From NCBI GenBank assembly GCA_963995505.1, contig OZ023192.1, positions 5,997,001 through 6,061,000 of the forward strand: DNA of 64,000 nucleotides, in the 5' to 3' direction. Both the position numbers and the translations under genes were made by a program. Positions within the stretch are counted from its first letter, which is position 1; every line of letters begins with the position of its first letter. Of this stretch, positions 11,560 through 24,299 are shown piece by piece. The notes under the pieces were generated by a model. The model saw nothing but the letters and a program-made list of their open reading frames with translations. It had not been told where the DNA came from and did no database searches. The DNA comes from Hypericum androsaemum. Taxonomy: Eukaryota > Streptophyta > Magnoliopsida > Malpighiales > Hypericaceae.

Positions 11560-14200
11560 CCAAACAAATTGCGTCGACTAAGTTTAATACGATATATCCG
11601 GATATTTATTAAATCTATTAATCTAAATTTGAGTTGGATAATATAGATGAAAGATAGCAAAATTTTTGTAAAAAATATTTGATTATGTTGCATTCTCAAT
11701 AACTAAAGTTCAAAATATTTTAAATTATAATAACTCCCTTAAGAGTTATTGTTATTGCTTATTTTTATTCCGTGGACAAGTAGTTAAATTTTTATTATTT
11801 TACATTCTTAAATATTCCACCTCGAAATTCGTAATTTAAATTAGATCTAAACACTTATTTGTAACTGCCTGGACAAGTAGCCAACATTAGTTGACCTTTC
11901 TAATCGTTTATTGAGTGAGTTGGTCAAGAGAAAATATTTAAATTTATTAAAGAAATTTTCGCATCTTAAAAACCGGTGAGGCCGATGTCTCATTACAATA
12001 TCCAATTATACTCCGACCAGAAAACTATATCCAATTATACTAAATTATGAATTATTTCTTGTTTTAATTTAGGCCTGTCGTCACAAAAAATGTTGATGGC
12101 TATGAATAGAAAGAGTTTACCATGTTTCCAACTTTGTGAAACTCAGCCCTTTGCGGTATAAAACGGTGAAATAAAATTTTGAGGTTACAATTTAGAATTA
12201 TGGCTCAAACAGTAAAGAGTATCTGTCAAAAGTAAACTTGTTGAAATTCAACCACGTCCGGTAAATGACAAAACTCAACAGTGAACCTTCTGCTTTTTAA
12301 ATATTCGTTGGTCTCCTATTTAAAAAGTAATAATATTGAGGCATACAAAATTGCCGATGGCTATAAAATATAGCTGTTTCTAAAATTCAACCACGTCTGG
12401 TAAAAAAGAAGAAGTCAAAAGTATATGATATACAATGATTTTTATGTTGGTTAGTCAAAAGTAAACCATGGTTTTTCATGTGCTGACTCTCCCATTCTAA
12501 TAATACTAGCATTAAATTTTAGGCATAAAAAAGAGGCAGTCGGTACAAATATGGTGTATTCTAAAAAAAGGTACAAATATGGGGTCAACTGTATGGAAAT
12601 CCACCCAAATCTTATCTTTTTTAATATTTGTTTGATTCGAATTTTTTTCAGATTTTAAATACAGCTATATTTTAACGTAAAAGCTAAAAATATTTATTGG
12701 TTAAGTTATTCAAATGGTAAAAGAATTAGATTTATTTAATTAATTATTGAGTTCAAGCCATTTTGTTGAGACTCACCAATAAAAAGTCTCTACTCCGAAT
12801 ATTAAAGGTTTATAAAAGATACAAAATATTATATTAAATTAGAATAAATTATGATTATCTAATGTTTCTAATGTATATTCGATTGATATTTTTTTTGAAC
12901 AAGTAAATTGTATTCATTCAAAAAATAAACGCATAAATAGTAAGTATTTCAATTTACTATTTGTTACATCTTGCTCGTAAGCACGCCTATATTACAATAA
13001 CATAAAAGCCTATCTTTGAAGTGTATATTCAAATGATATTATTATTATTTCTTGGAAAAGAATTGATATTAATATATTCTTATCTTGGGAATAAAGGGGA
13101 ATCTCGACCATGCAACTTCTAAATGCACATCAGTCTTTTAGCAATTTTATTATAGTTGCAAAATACCAAGTAGCAACATATTTAATATGTTATTAAAGCA
13201 AATGACATTTAGCCTAGCGACACAAAGAGTATACTAATTGAAGAAGGTTCATGGTTGAAACTCTAACACTACCATAAATCTAAAAAATATGAAACAACAC
13301 CCGCTTAATATACCAAATCTTCTATTTTGACGACATACACCCGTCTTTGTTCTCCTTCCATAACCGCTGGACCACCTAAATTTTTCAGCCGTCGAAGCCA
13401 TTGAACACCATACATGTAGCACTACCAATACTTTTGATAATTTTGACTATTTTTGGAAATCATATCCATCTCAAATTTAAAATTTAAAAATCCCGTGGTA
13501 TACAACGAAAATAATCGATCCATGCATTACTCTGACGAGTCTTAGCACAACTAGTTGCCAAACTTCATCTCATCCACACTGAAATGACAAGAACTTGTCA
13601 ATCATATTACGTAACGGATATGCTGGGGTACGACAGGAAATCACTTCCCATACCACCACTCGTACATCTCATCCACACATATTCCCCTTTTTTTTAGAAT
13701 TAAAAAAAATTGTTTTGTGAAAAGTTTGCTTTAATTTAATTTGAAACAACGCATAAAATGAGTCAATTTTTTTCAATTGCTTTTATTTAGAGGAACTGGG
13801 CATTAAGGAGAGAGGTTTGGAAGGAGGTGTATAATATATATTTCATTTTTTTGGGTGCTATGAATAACTCATGACATTTTTAAATATTTTTGAAACTCGT
13901 GATTTTAATATATATTTTCAATATTACAGAGTATTTTTATTCTTTGTTTTAGGAAAAAAATGTTTTATTTTAGTTTAAAATCCATAAAATTAGTCAAATT
14001 ACACGACAAGCCACGTCATATTTTTGCTTCGACACAATATGCGACTTGGACTTTTGGAAAAGTAACTGTCATAATCTTTCCCCTTCTTCCCATACCGGCC
14101 AAACCCAGAACACCAATGGTAAAACTTCAACAAACCACCAGAAGGGTATCGCCACAATCTCATCTAATTCAGCTTTAGAAAACAACCACACTTACAAAAG
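11560..14200. other. AT-rich intergenic between UGT and Mutator-like fragment
   Basis: No gene seen. The phrase ATTCAACCACGTC(C/T)GGTAAA occurs at about 12245 and 12381, near repeats of GGTAAA and GTCAAAAGTA, showing a local diverged duplication. A poly-T followed by GAACAAGTAAATTGTATTCATTC at about 12889 resembles a reversed LINE tail. Open frames near 13960-14246 have no family resemblance. Confidence 0.4.
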
Positions 14201-14639
14201 ACCAAATAAAGTAGGAAAAAGTTCACTTTTATACTCTGTAGTTTGAGACTTTTTGCGATGTGATCAAGTCGTTTAAAAACGACCTTTTGAATCTTGTGGT
14301 TTACACCTTTTTATCACTTTTAAGCTCGAATGGCTCCCTGAGCCAAATTCGAGTCACATTATCAATGGGATTAAAAAATCTAACGTGACTTCCTCGTCCT
14401 CGTCGGAGACAAATGAACCGTCGTCCTCCTGGTCAAGCGGTGTTTTCATTTTCACAAAGAGATGAGTTCTTCGTCCTCATCGGAGAATTCGTCAACGTCA
14501 ATGAAGAAGGTGAATTTCAGTCTAGGGCTCTTGTGTTCTTGGTGTATTCAATTAATTGGGTGTTTTGTTAGTGATGTATTTCGGCCGGAATCGATTTGAG
14601 GTTTCCGTCCGCGAGAAGGGACAATCGGGAGGAAGAAGA

Positions 14640-14836
14640 TGGACTTTTTAAATTTTTTATAAGGGTATCTTGGTCATTTATTAACAAAAATGAAAAAAAG
14701 TTGATGACATCAGCGAAGAACCCGAGAGTATAATAAAATAAAAAACGGGAGACTTTGACATTTATTTTTCAAACGCGAGGGACTTTGGTGTAAATTTAGT
14801 CAAATACGAGGGACTTGAGAATAATTTTTCCTATTT
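14640..14836. mobile_element. Mutator-like terminal fragment
   Basis: Going inward from the right edge, this reads GGAAAAATTATTCTCAAGTCCCT, then GCTGATGTCATCAACTTTTTT, then ATTTATTAACAAA on the minus strand. This is the same order of words as the terminal repeats of the elements at 26,643 and 45,056. A matching left terminus was not found; the left candidate near 14,207 shares only GGAAAAA. The piece in between (14,380-14,630) is GC-richer and may be captured sequence. Confidence 0.5.
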
Positions 14837-15422
14837 TTTTAATTCTCAAATTTTGAAAATTTGAATTACCGTTCATTCATTTGTCAATAATTTTATAAAA
14901 TGCAAAACAACCATGCAAATGATATTTAGTTTAACGGCACAAGACATGTACAAATTTATGGAGGTCCAGGGTTCAAACCACTCTCTTCCTTCCAACAAGT
15001 ATGAATCCTACGAATACATACCCGATTATATTGATTTTGAAATTTGAAATACATATAATTTTAATTTTCTTTATTGATATACTAGATATTTCATGATTAA
15101 TCTACACATATTATTATGTTTATGTATTTAGAATTCAAAAGTAAGAATCTTCTACCATTTAACTTAAATTATAAAATTTGATATTTTATTATTTCTTGAA
15201 GTTTTTATTGAATGTTGATGTGTAATGTATAAATTTTATATTTATGATTTATTTGAATTATATATATAATTAAAATTTTATGTATGGAAATTATAAAAAT
15301 GTCATGTATTTATACAAGGGTCGGTCATTACAAGTAAATAAAATTATAAAAGTGAAAATTTGTGACTAAATGTCTATCTCTTCGCTTTCGCTGAGAAGTT
15401 GAAGAGAAGAACAATTTTGAGA

Positions 15423-15796
15423 TCTCCACAGGACAAAACAATGGATTAATAGTCTAATAATTCAATTTCTCAAAATTTCTAACTTTAAAAATACGTGAAA
15501 CTCTTTTTTCAAATAGAAATTATGGGAAATTATACTCGACACATGGTGTTTGGTATATTCCATACTTGTTCTCCTATATTACGATAATCTATAAAAAATT
15601 CTCCAAAGTTTCACAAGACAAAACAATGGATTAATAGCCTAATAATTCAACTTCTCAAAACTTCTAACTTTAAAAACACGTGAAACTCTTTTTCCAAATA
15701 GAAATCAGGGGACATTACACTTGGCATATGGTGTTTGGTATATTCCGTGCTCGTTCTCCTATATTACGGTAATCGATTAAAAAATTTTCGAAGTTT
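15423..15796 (+). repeat. Tandem duplication, about 185-bp unit
   Basis: Two copies start with GACAAAACAATGGATTAATAG at 15432 and 15617. Each runs through a TCTAACTTTAAAAA block, an AAATAGAAAT block and TGGTGTTTGGTATATTCC to a TTCTCCTATATTACG tail. Differences are scattered substitutions, so this is a diverged direct tandem duplication. No coding content. Confidence 0.8.
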
Positions 15797-15879
15797 AATT
15801 TTATTATACTCTCAGACCCTTTTTTTCTTGTAAAATGACTAATATACTTTTAAAAAAATAATAAAATAATAAAAATACA

Positions 15880-16200
15880 TTGAGGACCGGAGAGGAATCC
15901 GTCGCCCTGCAAAAACTTCAACCACCTCTCTGTGTTGATCCGTCGACGGCGTCGGGAGTCCATGCTGTGGGACTTCGAGGGCTTGTCAGCCTCCACGTAG
16001 CACTCCGTCGCGACCGACGCCAACCACATCTACGTCGCCGTCTCGACCACCGTCACCTACAAGTTCGGCACAAGGGTTCGATTCGATTGGAGCCTCCACC
16101 GGCGCTCCGGCGTCACCCACAGGTGCCCCCGCACCAAGGACTGGCTTTTGCCGAGAACCACAACTACGTCTCCGAGTGTTCGTCGATCTGAATTTTTTTC
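15880..16200 (+). other. GC-rich coding-like island, unknown
   Basis: Composition jumps to high GC with C-rich third positions. One frame is open for 103 codons (15880-16191). A second frame, starting near 15960, reads SMLWDFEGLSAST, an in-frame TAG, then ATDANHIYVAVSTTVTYKFG, which looks more like a real protein. I cannot name the family. It is probably a broken gene fragment lying in AT-rich DNA, about 560 bp upstream of the SART3-like start. Confidence 0.35.
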
Positions 16201-16420
16201 CCCTTTGATTTTTATCGATTCAATGAGTGATGCAATTAGAGGGAAATTGAGAGTACAAAGGCAGAGTCATCTTCGTCGTCGAGTGTTCGTCGATCTGAAT
16301 TTTTTCTAAGGGTTCGATTCAATGAAGATGGGTCCAATGGGTGTTCGTCGATCTGTTCTTAGATCTGAATTTTTGGTCTTCTCGGCAGTGGGTATTCGTC
16401 GATCTCGGCACTTGATTTTT
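16176..16420 (+). repeat. Dispersed GTTCGTCGATCTGAATTTTT repeats
   Basis: The phrase GTTCGTCGATCT, in most cases followed closely by GAATTTTT, occurs at about 16178, 16283, 16343 and (as ATTCGTCGATCT) 16394. The spacing is irregular. It connects the GC-rich island to the 104-bp tandem repeat before the SART3-like gene. Confidence 0.6.
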
Positions 16421-16436
16421 TGTCTGAATTTTTTAT

Positions 16437-16646
16437 TTTGATTTTTGTTCGCCCGAAAAGTGACCGGAGTAGATGATTGGAGATTTTAGTTGTTCAGACA
16501 GAAAAGTATAATGATCATTTCAGTAATAAAATAATAATATTTTGACTTTTGTTCGCCAGAAAAGTGACCGGAGTAGATGATTGGAGATTTTAGTTGATCA
16601 GACGAAAGGCATAATGATCATTTCAGTAATAAAATAATAATATTTT
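16437..16646 (+). repeat. Tandem duplication, 104-bp unit
   Basis: Unit 1 is 16437-16540 and unit 2 is 16541 to about 16644. They share TTTGTTCGCC, GAAAAGTGACCGGAGTAGAT and TAATGATCATTTCAGTAATA, with few differences, so the duplication is younger than the 185-bp one at 15.4 kb. It ends about 115 bp upstream of the SART3-like start codon and may be part of its promoter. Confidence 0.85.
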
Positions 16647-16747
16647 GACTGCTGAGGACGAACACAGGACACAGAATATACCAAACACCAGGGTATGAGC
16701 GTAATTCCTCCTTGAAATTAAGTTCAGAGAGAGTAGCAGAACCCAAT

Positions 16748-16801
16748 ATGGACCCAACCCAATATGGACGAAGAAGACGAAACCAAAAACCTAATCCCTG
16801 A
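16748..16801 (+). promoter_or_regulatory. Upstream ORF overlapping the SART3-like start
   Basis: A 13-base phrase, ACCCAATATGGAC, is repeated so that an extra ATG (16748) lies 16 bases before the presumed start (16764) and out of frame with it. The upstream ATG opens a 17-codon frame ending TGA at 16799-16801, past the main start. If both ATGs lie in the mRNA, initiation at the first would reduce translation of the main frame. Confidence 0.5.
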
Positions 16802-19800
16802 GAACGAACCAACGGATGCCGTCAACGACGACGGTGACGACAGCGGCGACGGGGAACCTATGCCAGGGAAGCCTAGGAGCAGCGGGAACGGAGCTGGCGG
16901 CGAGTCCCAGTCGGACGATTCCGACTCGGAAGACGAAGCGGCTCTCCGCGAGGAGATCGCCAACCTGGAATCCGAACTCGCCGTTAACTCCTCCAGCTAC
17001 GACGCCCACGCCCAGGTAATTCTTGAATTTTCCTTTTCCTGATAATAGCTGGCTATCCATTTCGAGGGGATAATTAATTGGTGATATTGTGGTTGATTAT
17101 CTTTCAGTATGTGAAGCTGTTGAGGAGAGCGTACGAGATCGAGAAGCTGAACGAGGCGCGCGAGGCGATGAGCGCGTTGTTCCCCTTGACCCCGACGATG
17201 TGGATGGAATGGGCTAGGGACGAGGCCTCTCAGTCTCTGTCCTCCAGGTTTGGCTCCATTCCGCCTTTATTTATTTATTATCATGTTGGATTTTAGGGTT
17301 TAAGATAGGTACATTAGGTTTGTCATTGGCGATGCTCGAATGTTCTTTGACCAATGTGCTGCGGTAAAGTGGCTAATGGGGAGGTTTTAGACTAATTAGT
17401 TAGTGACCTTGGCAGAAATGGTCAATGATTATGAACTTTTGTGGAGTTTTTGTAGTTGAGTTGTAGAGCTTTGTTTTTGGGTTAAATAGGCGGAGAAATT
17501 GGAGTCATCGGATTGCTACATACCTTGCTTCTGTCTTGTCGTCTGCATTATTTAGTGTACATTGGTTGATCCTGTTACTTAAGCAGCTAAAGAATCAAGG
17601 AAAACACTAGGCCTCTGCTAACATGCATGCTATTTGGTCCGTGAAAAGTCCTAGTTTTTAGACGATCTTTTGCTGGAAGTGGCGAGGTGCAGTGTTTCTT
17701 GAGGGCATCAAATCTGAAAAACAGGGATGCTTTTATCACAGGAGTATCTGAGAAGAAAGATATTGTGAGCAAAATGTTGAATTATTCTTGGATCGTCACA
17801 TGATAACCACAAAAAAAATGCTCAAGTTGGAAGTCTTTTCGGGATCTTTTTGTTTGTCATTGTTCACCTCTGTATTTGTGCTTTCTTGATGAAGCATATG
17901 CATTTTTTCAGATGATTACTTGCTCTCACTGATAATTTAATCGGTAGGATTTAACCAATCGAATTTGCAGGCCTGAAGCATTTTCATCGTTGGAGATGTT
18001 ATATGAGCGAGGAGTCTTGGATTACCTGGTAGGTTTCCTGTTGTGGCGAAGGCTCTTTTCTGTCACCAATTAATATCTAACTCAAGAAAATGATCTGGTG
18101 GGCATTTGATATAGAAAGTTACAAGTAGTCAGTAGTTGTTGCAACATTTGCAGCAAGAGTAACTTATCACTTAATAGCTTTGGACAAGATTGGCTTGCCA
18201 AATTGATGCCACGGGTATGAATTGATCTATTTCCCCCCTTCAAGTTTTCCTTTTCGTGTTAGATGCAATGTCAAGTTCTGTTTTGTAGGCTAATAGATCA
18301 TAAAGCGAAATGAGTAGTCAATTGGTCAAACTAGGTGTACTCACTAGCATGCAGATAAATTCTTCTTGTGGTGGCTAATGCTAAATGAACCGTTTTTTGG
18401 TCACAAGAAATATATTGAACCTACATAAAATTATTTGGAATATATGATTTATAATGTATGTTTAATTATGATTTTTATGCTTCACGGTCTTTACTTTTTG
18501 ATGCAGTCTGTTCCTCTCTGGTGTGATTACTTGAATTTTAATCAACAACATGATCCTTCTGTGGCGAAATGTTCTCCTGCTGGAATTGCAAAGGCCAGAA
18601 GCCTCTTTGAGCGTGCTATAACTGCAGCCGGTTTGCATGTTGCTGAAGGAAATAGGATATGGGAGGCCTACAGGGAATTTGAGAAGGCTATTCTTCTTTT
18701 CATTGATGAAGCTAATCATAAGGTGTTGTTCTCTTTCCTGTACAGTTATGTTACAATCATGTTTATCATTCTCGTACTTTTTACTTTCTCATTCTAAGAT
18801 TGCAGGGAGGTGCATTCTTTAAAATGGACTACTCTAGATTTTACTGTTTCATCTACAGCTTGGTGATTTCTTTGATTTGCTAGGACGAGTAGAGCGGATG
18901 ACAGTACGTATCATGTTCTTCTCGTGAAATGGATCTGTGATGGTGCTTATCTATAAATAGCCAATTTAGAGACCACTCTAATTATTGTTTCATTTGAATT
19001 TTTGACATTTTATTGAAATTAAGGCCCATGATTCCTTTCTATAAGTGTTATTATTTGACATTTTGGTGAGATGTGAAGGGATCAGAGTTTTGTAATCAGC
19101 ATTCTTCTGAGCATTTGTGTTCCTTTCCTTTTTTAACTCCTATCTGTATTGATCTGTTTTGATATTACTTGAAATATACTTTTATAATATAATGGAACAC
19201 ACTTTATTTTGATCAGTGTCAAATGTCAATCATTTGGTTTTGTTATTCTGAATGTGTTTGCAGGGAAGGGAATTGCAGGTCCAGCGCATTCAGAGTATAT
19301 TCCACCGTAATTTATCTATCCCACATCTCGACATGAAGTTAACACTACTTGCCTACAAGGCTTGGGAGTTAGAACAAGGGAATGCTGTTAATGCTGAATC
19401 TGATGATGTGGAAGACATTGTCTCTCATGTTGCATTGGCATACCAAAAGGCTTTGAATATGTGCAATGCTCGTCTGGAACATGAAGAAAAGATCTCGAAG
19501 AAGGATACATCTGACGCCGAAAAGTTCCAATGTTATATGGTATGTAGTATTCATTTTTTGTATAATCAAAGAATCTTTGTTAGTACAGATACTGACATTC
19601 TCCAATGGATTATCTTCTTCAATCATTTTCGTCAAAGATGGTTATTAGCAATATTTGTCATCTGAATCCTAACGCGAAGCTAAAGTTTGTTCATTTGGCC
19701 TAATCTTTTCTCATAAAGTTTTACGATCCTTACATCAGGCGTCTTACTTTTTAGTGTTCTATAGTACACCATTGACATAGCTCATTCACTTTTTCTTGAT

Positions 19801-22800
19801 TGGAAATGTATATTTGAATATTGGGCTTGCTACTGTTTTTGTTTCAGGACTACTTGAATTTTGAGAAGACCACAGGCAATCCGGCACGAGTTCAACTTCT
19901 TTATGAATGAGCTGTTGCTGACTTCCCTGTTTCGAGTGATCTGTGGCTTGATTATACTCGCTATTTGGATCGAACCTTCAAGGTTTCTCTTATATTTCCC
20001 ATTAGATCTTTCTCGTTTTACTCACATGTGATAGCAAAAGTAACATTGACATGTTCTTATTTCCAGGCGGGAACTGTTGTGAAGGATGTTTATTCCAGGG
20101 CTACAAGAAATTGCTCTTGGGTTGGTGAAATTTGGGCTCGGTATTTGCTGTCTTTAGAACGCAGCCAAGGATCTGAAGGGGAGATATCTGCTGTATGTTT
20201 TAGATCACTTATTCAATTCTTTGCTCGCAGTGGTTTCTACTTGGATTGCCTGGCTAGTTCTGTCAGCTGAATCTATTTTCAGTGAACAGCAGATCATAGT
20301 AGCTTTTGTTAGTTTCTTATTAGAGGTTTTTATGCACTTCATGTTTCCTGGCTTCTTTGCCTTAATGCTTGAAGTTTTACTGGACGTCCATGGAACTATG
20401 AGTAGAAGTGTGTGGTGATCATGTGTAGTTCTTTCAATCTTTTATCTGGCTTCTTGAAAGCACTATATTTATGTACTCTCAGGTGCTGTCTTTCTGTTAA
20501 TTTCTATATCTGGTTAATCGATTTCTGGTATTTGAAAGGTCTTTGCAATGCACCTTTTCTACTCTTGAGGAGGTACTCCTAACTTTGTACGTATCTTGGG
20601 CATTTGTAGTTTCCTTTTGGTTGAATGATACTTTTTTCTTGCTGATGGGCATTCATGTGCTTTAGTACCTAGATTTGTTCTTAACACGGATAGATGGATT
20701 GAGGAGAAGAATAGTGTCTGGTAGAGTAGCAGATAGCATGGTGGTTTACTCCTTGATAAAACAGACATTTCAGGTACTATTTTGCCATGACCTTTTTGCA
20801 TCTTTGTGATTCTTGAGAACGGAAGTAGAAGTGTTATTTTGTGACTATGTCTTTTCCTGTTGTTTGAAGCATCCTTAGTATGTGGATCAAGGCTTTTGTT
20901 GGAACTATCAAATATGATGAACTTTCTCTGGTACTGATGTGGAATGTTTTCTAGTTTTAAATTCAACTGCTTTGGCTAAATAACTGAATTATTTCTTGTT
21001 AAACCTTATGCAGATATTACCTTTGACAAAGATAGGATAATTGCTTTATGCGGCCTGAAAAAACTATTTAAACTTGCTGATGATATGATCGTGTTAGTAT
21101 CCCAAACTAGCAGGGAATGAAAACACAAAAGTGAAGATGAGGGCTTTACCATCCATTTAAGCTTCTTTATCTTCCTGTATGTTTCCTCTTCTTTTTTTCC
21201 ATTGTATGGTGTCTGGTTTAGTCACCTTCTGCAGACCTAGGGTTTGCCTTCCATCCTCGTCTTTCTTTTTTTGCTGTACAAAAGTCTCAATCTCTTACTC
21301 CTTAATATCAGACCTTAGTTTTCCTTAGCCTGCTGTAATGCTGGCCATTTGGTCTTGGCCCTTAAAATCTAGGCCTAAAGTATTGCTGGTACCTTTCAGT
21401 GGATAATTTCATTGATGTGATTCAAAGAAGTTGAATGTTGATTTAGTAATAGCACTGATGGAATACTCATCGAGTGAATTAGGTACTTCTAGTCCATTAA
21501 AGTGAACTGCTTTCTTGGATTTGTTGTTCCGTAGTTTGTGCAGGAAAAATCTTAAATTGTTCCATACTTATAGCCACTCCATACAATCTCATTATGATTT
21601 ATGTTCACTTATCAAAACAATTATTATTAGTTTTCATACAACTCTTGACTTTTTTTTCAAATTCAAGTACGCTTCAGGTTATTTATCGCCACAAATGAAG
21701 AACACAGATGGTCTACTCCATCTTCATGCTTATTGGGCACGATTGGAGCTAAGTTTGGCCAAGGACTTGGTTGCAGCTCGTGGAGTTTGGGAGTCATTGC
21801 TTAAGATCAGGTTTAGAACATGTTGATTGAGAGCCGTCGATTTCATCTGTTTCATTTAGTTACAAAAGGGGCACGAGGGCATAATTTTTTACTTTCCTGT
21901 ATGATGCAGTGGTTCCGTGTTGGAAGCTTGGCAAGGTTATATAGCGATGGAAATTGAATCGTGTAACATAACTCAAGCAAGGGCCATTTACAAAAGATGT
22001 TACGGCAAAAGATTCCCTGGGACGGGGTCCGAGGTTTAATACTCTTGTTCCCTTGACATTTTGTACCTAACTTGGCGGTCTTCAAGATTTGCTTTCTTGC
22101 TTACAAACCAGTGTCTGTTAAAAGATGTAGGATCGCTAATGATAGCTTATTGTTTCATATCTGAACTAACATCATCATTCCATAATCTTTTATACCAGCA
22201 TATTTATCCTTTCATCCTTGGCCTTCATCTGTTCCAAATTGAAAGGGAAAGGTCATGTTAAGTTGCATTAAAAGAGCCTACCATGATCCAGTAAATTTCC
22301 CCTAGTGTCTCACGAAGTTGTTGGGGGGTGGGGGTGATGAATGTGTGCTTTCAGAAGTCGTTGATTGAGTTTGTTTCTAATTCAATATTAGTGTTTCTCA
22401 TAGCTTGAGAAATTCAGTATTGTGCTTATGTCCTGGACTAGACGATGATACCTTCCTTCGCTAATAATGTTGAATTCTTCAGGACATATGCCGCTCTTGG
22501 TTGTGCTTTGAGAGGGAATATGGAACGCTGGAAGATTTTGATCATGCTCTTCTTAAGGTGTGCATGCTATTTTACTTATTCCCTGTACTGCTTTTGATAT
22601 TACTCAATTTCTTTTTTACATATTTTTAAGTGTGGAACCTTAAATTTTAGTTAATACCAAGTGTTGGAGGATGCTTTATTCTATCACCTTCATTGTAAGG
22701 TTTGTGGGGCTGCAATAACTGCTTTAGCGCTCAGGTTCTCTTATTCTGTATGCGGATCCTTGAAAAGCCGGGCTAACTTTGGGACTTGTGATCTCAATTG

Positions 22801-24290
22801 CTTAATTTTGTAGCATGACAGAAGTTGGTTAGTTGGCATTCTTCTAAAGCAATGATGAAAAGAAACATTTTGATTTATTCGCTAAATTTTTAAGCATTTG
22901 CTGCTAACCCATCCAATATATTTGATCTTGAAGCGCCACCAGTGCAATGGAATTCGAACGTGGCTCTGTATTTGTTGATCTGATGGCAGTTATCTGATTT
23001 GATTGAATGCTCAAGCTTTTTTCAGGTTACTCCTCGTCTTGAGGAGCTGCGATTGTTCAAGATGCGGCAGGAATCAAAAGAAATCACTGGTTTTGCTGTA
23101 CAGGGGAAGAAGCTGGTTCCGAAAAGTTCTCGTGAAAAGTGAAAAGCAGGTCCAAATAATGCAGACGAGCAGCGAAAAAGCCAAAACAAGCTCCTCAAGT
23201 CCATGCGAAAGAGCTGGATAAGCGCGATGATCACATGCAGAAGGCAGCGGTTAAAAGTAAAACAGAAGAGGGTAAAGTTGATACGGAAAGCATTCAGGGA
23301 ATCCAGAGCATTAAATCAACCGACTCCGGAACTGGAAAAACAAAGCCATACACTGACCAGTGCACTGCATTTGTGTCAAATATTAATCTCCAGGCAAGTA
23401 GTCGTTTACCTCATCTCTACCAGCTCAACATCTGAAGGGTCATTAAAATTTAAATCTGTCTTATCCATATTTTCATTTTTCACCTTTGACAAGTGGCAAC
23501 TCGCAATTTACAGTGTCTGTTTTGCCATGATAGGCGAAGTATGGAGATTTAGAAAAATTCTTCAGTGATGTTGGTGGGGTTGTCTCCATCAGGATACTGC
23601 TCGACAAGTTTACAGGGAAATCAAGGGTCTCTCTCTCTCACACATACACACAATACTAGTGAAATATTCGTGTATCAGACAAAATATTTGTGTAACCGAT
23701 GTCATGCTTTCACTTGGTTTTGTGTAGGGACTTGCATATGTGGATTTTTCAGATGATGAACACTTGGCTGCAGCTATAGACAAGAACAAGCAAACATTAA
23801 TGGGAAAAAGGCTCAGCATTGTTCGCTCCAATCCAAAACAAAACAAAAAGGATGGTCGTGCATTATTTAAGCCAAATCATAACTGCTAATTTCTGTCGTG
23901 TTTTAGCACTTAAAGCGTGCAATTTCTTTGGGAGTTTATTGGTGTCTTTATCAAAGAGAAACAAAAGATAAGTTTCCTGCATAGCGTCAATGTGTATTTA
24001 CCTTGTTTAATTTTCTAAAACTAGAAGCAGGAACCGGCGACGGAAGTAGAAAAAATGCAGAATCAACTGAACCAGCTTCAACCCTCAAGGACGACACCGG
24101 TGCGCCTCCAACTCAACGGTCTGAACCACGTAGGAGGGATGAAAATGTTCAGCTGAAAGGGTCAAACACATTTGCAGTACCAAGGAATGTTAGGCCGCTT
24201 GGTGCGAGGCCAAAGACTGCCACAGCCAACCAGGAAGATGGGACGCCGAAATCTAACGACGAATTCAGGAAAAAGTTCATCAAGGGCTAG
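16764..24290 (+). pseudogene. SART3: SART3/Prp24-like U4/U6 recycling factor, disrupted
   Basis: Sixteen exons can be placed: 16764-17015, 17108-17247, 17971-18028, 18507-18722, 19264-19539, 19848-19982, 20067-20192, 20528-20572, 20666-20773, 21668-21810, 21910-22033, 22483-22557, 23026-23393, 23534-23626, 23728-23854, 24031-24290 (about 848 residues, usual plant length). Order: acidic N-terminus, HAT repeats with W/Y helices (MWMEWARDE, LWCDYLNF, IWEAYREFEKA, LWLDYTRYLD), an RRM (AFVSNINL; GLAYVDFSD), and the C-terminal LSm-binding tail SNDEFRKKF. Family role: nuclear factor that reanneals U4 and U6 snRNPs after splicing; the Arabidopsis relative, EMB140, is embryo-essential. Breaks: TGA at 19908-19910 and 23140-23142, both where CGA is expected; a 1-base deletion near 23,175 (exon length 368, needing 369); TG instead of AG at the acceptor 20526-20527. 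Exon 13 uses a GC donor. The exon 15 donor (GTCGTG) is weak. Introns are kept, so it is not a processed copy. Either recently dead or hit by assembly errors. Confidence 0.8.
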
Positions 24291-24299
24291 GCTCTCTAT

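Noticed and set aside
14207..14836. Complete Mutator-like element with ends at 14,207 and 14,836
   Set aside because: Both ends share only GGAAAAA. The flanking 9-mers differ and the inner sequence is not an inverted match, so only the right end is reported.
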